A stretch of 7,242 nucleotides of DNA from LSUCC0057 sp042091915. Lineage in GTDB: Bacteria; Pseudomonadota; Gammaproteobacteria; Pseudomonadales; Porticoccaceae. The position numbers were made by a program, and so were the translations under genes. The notes under the pieces were generated by a model. That model searched no databases and was not told the origin of the DNA. It was given only the letters and a program-made list of their open reading frames with translations. Positions 6,077 to 7,242 of this stretch are shown here, in pieces. Each line of letters starts with the position of its first letter. Within the stretch, counting starts at the first letter, position 1. The stretch spans positions 1 to 7,242 of the forward strand of contig JBELGO010000080.1 of the NCBI GenBank assembly GCA_042091915.1, read 5' to 3'.

Positions 6077-6812
6077 CGGTTACGGTTTGACTTTTGGTTT
6101 GCACAGCCGAATTGACGACCGTGTTGAAACCATCGCGCGGCGGATAAAAGCCGGCAATATTTATGTTAACCGCAATCAAATTGGCGCCGTGGTCGGCTCG
6201 CAGCCATTTGGCGGCGAAGGGCTCTCCGGCACTGGCCCCAAGGCGGGCGGCCCCAACTACCTGGCGCGCTTCGGCCGTTACCCAGCACAACTGCCAACGC
6301 CTGAGTCTCAGGATAAGCTGCTTTCCCAAGAGGTCGTTCAACAAGCGTTAGATGCCATCAACAAGCTCACCCAGCCCGTGCAACCGCTGGCTGTACACGA
6401 CCTGCCCGGCCCTACCGGCGAGTCAAATCGGCTCTCCTATCACGCCCGCGGCACGGTGCTCTGCCTTGGCCCCACACCCGAACAAGCGCAGCACTAAGCG
6501 CAAATAGCGCAAGCCAACGGTTGTCGAGCGCTGCAAATAGCCGCCGGCGCCACGGGTAGCGATGCACTGGATGGCCAGCTGGTAGCCGAGCTGTTAACTG
6601 AAATCAACGGCTTTGCTGTGGTGGTTTACTGGGGTGACGAAACAGTCAAAATAGCCCTGCGCCAAGCCCTTGCAGCACGCCGTGGTGCACTGCTGCCGCT
6701 GGTTACCCATCAAGGTTTGGCGGCCCACTGTTTGCTGGAGCGTCACTTGTGTATTGATACCACTGCGGCGGGTGGCAACGCAGCGTTGTTTGCCATGGCC
6801 TCCTGCCAATAA
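6066..6812 (+). pseudogene. putA: PutA C-terminal remnant (P5C dehydrogenase end plus C-terminal region), 5'-deleted and with an in-frame stop
   Basis: PutA oxidises proline to glutamate with proline dehydrogenase and P5C dehydrogenase domains. Here only about the last 250 codons remain. The frame opens INATGYGLTFGLHSRID at 6066 and continues GNIYVNRNQIGAVVGSQPFG, GGEGLSGTGPKAGGPNYL, RGTVLCLGP and the conserved C-terminal DTTAAGGNAALF, ending at TAA 6810-6812. The proline dehydrogenase domain, the NAD-binding part and the catalytic cysteine region of the aldehyde dehydrogenase are absent. A TAA at 6495-6497 interrupts the frame after TPEQAQH, but homologous sequence resumes directly in the same frame (AQIAQANGCRALQIAAGATG), so this is a nonsense codon and not a frameshift. 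No start codon with a Shine-Dalgarno sequence precedes the fragment. The upstream neighbour is the headless Lrp-type remnant, which points to one deletion spanning both genes. Confidence 0.87.
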
Positions 6813-6813
6813 T

Positions 6814-7242
6814 TTAAAGCCCGCTGCGGGTTTTTATAATCTCTTTTGAGCCTGCTGGAAGAGAAAAAGAGACGCCATCTTGACCGATGGTATAGCGCGG
6901 GAAAATGCGTTGTGCACCGTTTAAAAAAAGCTCTTTTTGTCCGGGTACAACCAGCGGCGGCACGATGTGGTAGTAAAGTAAGTGGCCCACCTCTGCATCT
7001 CTGGCGGTCTCAGCCGCTTGCACAGGTGTGGCATGGTAATCGGGGATATCATCTGTGATTTTAGCGATGATGGTATTGCCCAACCGCTTTGCCGTGGTGT
7101 TCATTAAACCCACTAAGTTTGGTGCAAGCGCTTCATGCACCAACAAGTCGACACCCATGGCAAAGTGCTCTATGTTGTCTAGCTTTGTGGTATCGCCGGT
7201 GATGAGCAGTGAGCGGCCCTTATAACTGAAACGATAACCCAC
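6814..7242 (-). CDS. Metallo-beta-lactamase-fold hydrolase, C-terminal part (5' end beyond the window)
   Basis: The visible 142 codons begin VGYRFSYKGRSLLITGDTTK and show late motifs of the metallo-beta-lactamase fold: the metal-bridging Asp in SLLITGDTT, VDLLVHEAL, DYHATPVQAAETARDAEVGH and the final metal-ligand His in YYHIVPPLV. The arrangement resembles RNase Z/AtsA-like hydrolases more than true beta-lactamases. The HxHxDH metal site would lie upstream, outside the window. The GTG at 7242 is a valine within the fold, not a start. The substrate is unknown. The stop TAA (6816-6814) is separated by one base from the stop of the convergent putA remnant, and the last codons (KTRSGL) are encoded within a terminator-like hairpin. 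Confidence 0.82.
   Translation of the reverse strand: MGYRFSYKGRSLLITGDTTKLDNIEHFAMGVDLLVHEALAPNLVGLMNTTAKRLGNTIIAKITDDIPDYHATPVQAAETARDAEVGHLLYYHIVPPLVVPGQKELFLNGAQRIFPRYTIGQDGVSFSLPAGSKEIIKTRSGL
6816..6835. terminator. Terminator-like hairpin overlapping the 3' end of the metallo-hydrolase gene
   Basis: AAAGCCCG (6816-6823) can pair with CGGGTTTT (6827-6834) around a CTG loop. A T5 run (6831-6835) follows the GC stem on the plus strand, so it would end plus-strand transcription out of putA. On the minus strand the A/T flank is shorter (TTTAAATTATT), so termination there is less certain. It lies inside the last six codons of the minus-strand gene. Confidence 0.65.

Noticed and set aside
6618..6812. 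Separate small plus-strand gene of 64 codons
   Set aside because: It is in the same frame as the putA remnant and encodes the conserved PutA C-terminus (TTAAGGNA), so it is the tail of the broken gene.
1..7242. CRISPR array, insertion sequence, tRNA/rRNA gene or defence island
   Set aside because: No spaced repeats, transposase motifs, cloverleaf sequences or defence-protein motifs were seen on either strand.

Overview
The window reads as chromosomal DNA of a heterotrophic gammaproteobacterium of moderate GC content, probably marine. A lineage such as Cellvibrionales or the OM60/SAR92 type would fit, but this is inference from gene content only. The exception is roughly the first 165 bases. 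They are extremely GC-rich (only 12 of the first 60 bases are A or T) and encode the C-terminal end of a eukaryotic mitochondrial carrier protein. This piece runs in frame into a bacterial sigma-54 activator, so the left end is most simply a chimeric join, perhaps with green picoalgal DNA.

Layout from left to right: carrier fragment (about 3-167, +); 5'-truncated XylR/DmpR-type sigma-54 activator (to 1676, +); a two-gene minus-strand operon of a CPxC-type glutathione S-transferase (2562-3209) and a UbiA/MenA-like membrane prenyltransferase (1681 to about 2565); a divergent regulatory region (3210-3455) with a hexamer tandem repeat, a candidate promoter with direct repeats and a perfect inverted repeat; a 594-residue acyl-CoA dehydrogenase (3456-5240, +); a bidirectional terminator; methylglyoxal synthase mgsA (5307-5702, -); the effector-binding half of an Lrp/AsnC regulator (5810-6076, -); the C-terminal end of the proline-catabolic enzyme PutA (about 6066-6812, +), interrupted by an in-frame stop; and the C-terminal part of a metallo-beta-lactamase-fold hydrolase (6814-7242, -) that runs off the right edge.

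The most informative structure is at 5810-6812. A headless Lrp-type regulator on the minus strand directly abuts a headless putA on the plus strand. In several proteobacteria an Lrp-family regulator (PutR) is divergent from putA. One deletion removing the regulator's DNA-binding half, the intergenic region and most of putA would leave exactly this arrangement. The nonsense codon in the putA remnant fits later decay. I see no convincing new defence, mobile or biosynthetic system. The genes are mostly housekeeping and catabolic (fatty acid or acyl-CoA oxidation, isoprenoid quinone or lipid metabolism, methylglyoxal bypass, proline use), and the notable points are junctions, regulatory DNA and gene decay.
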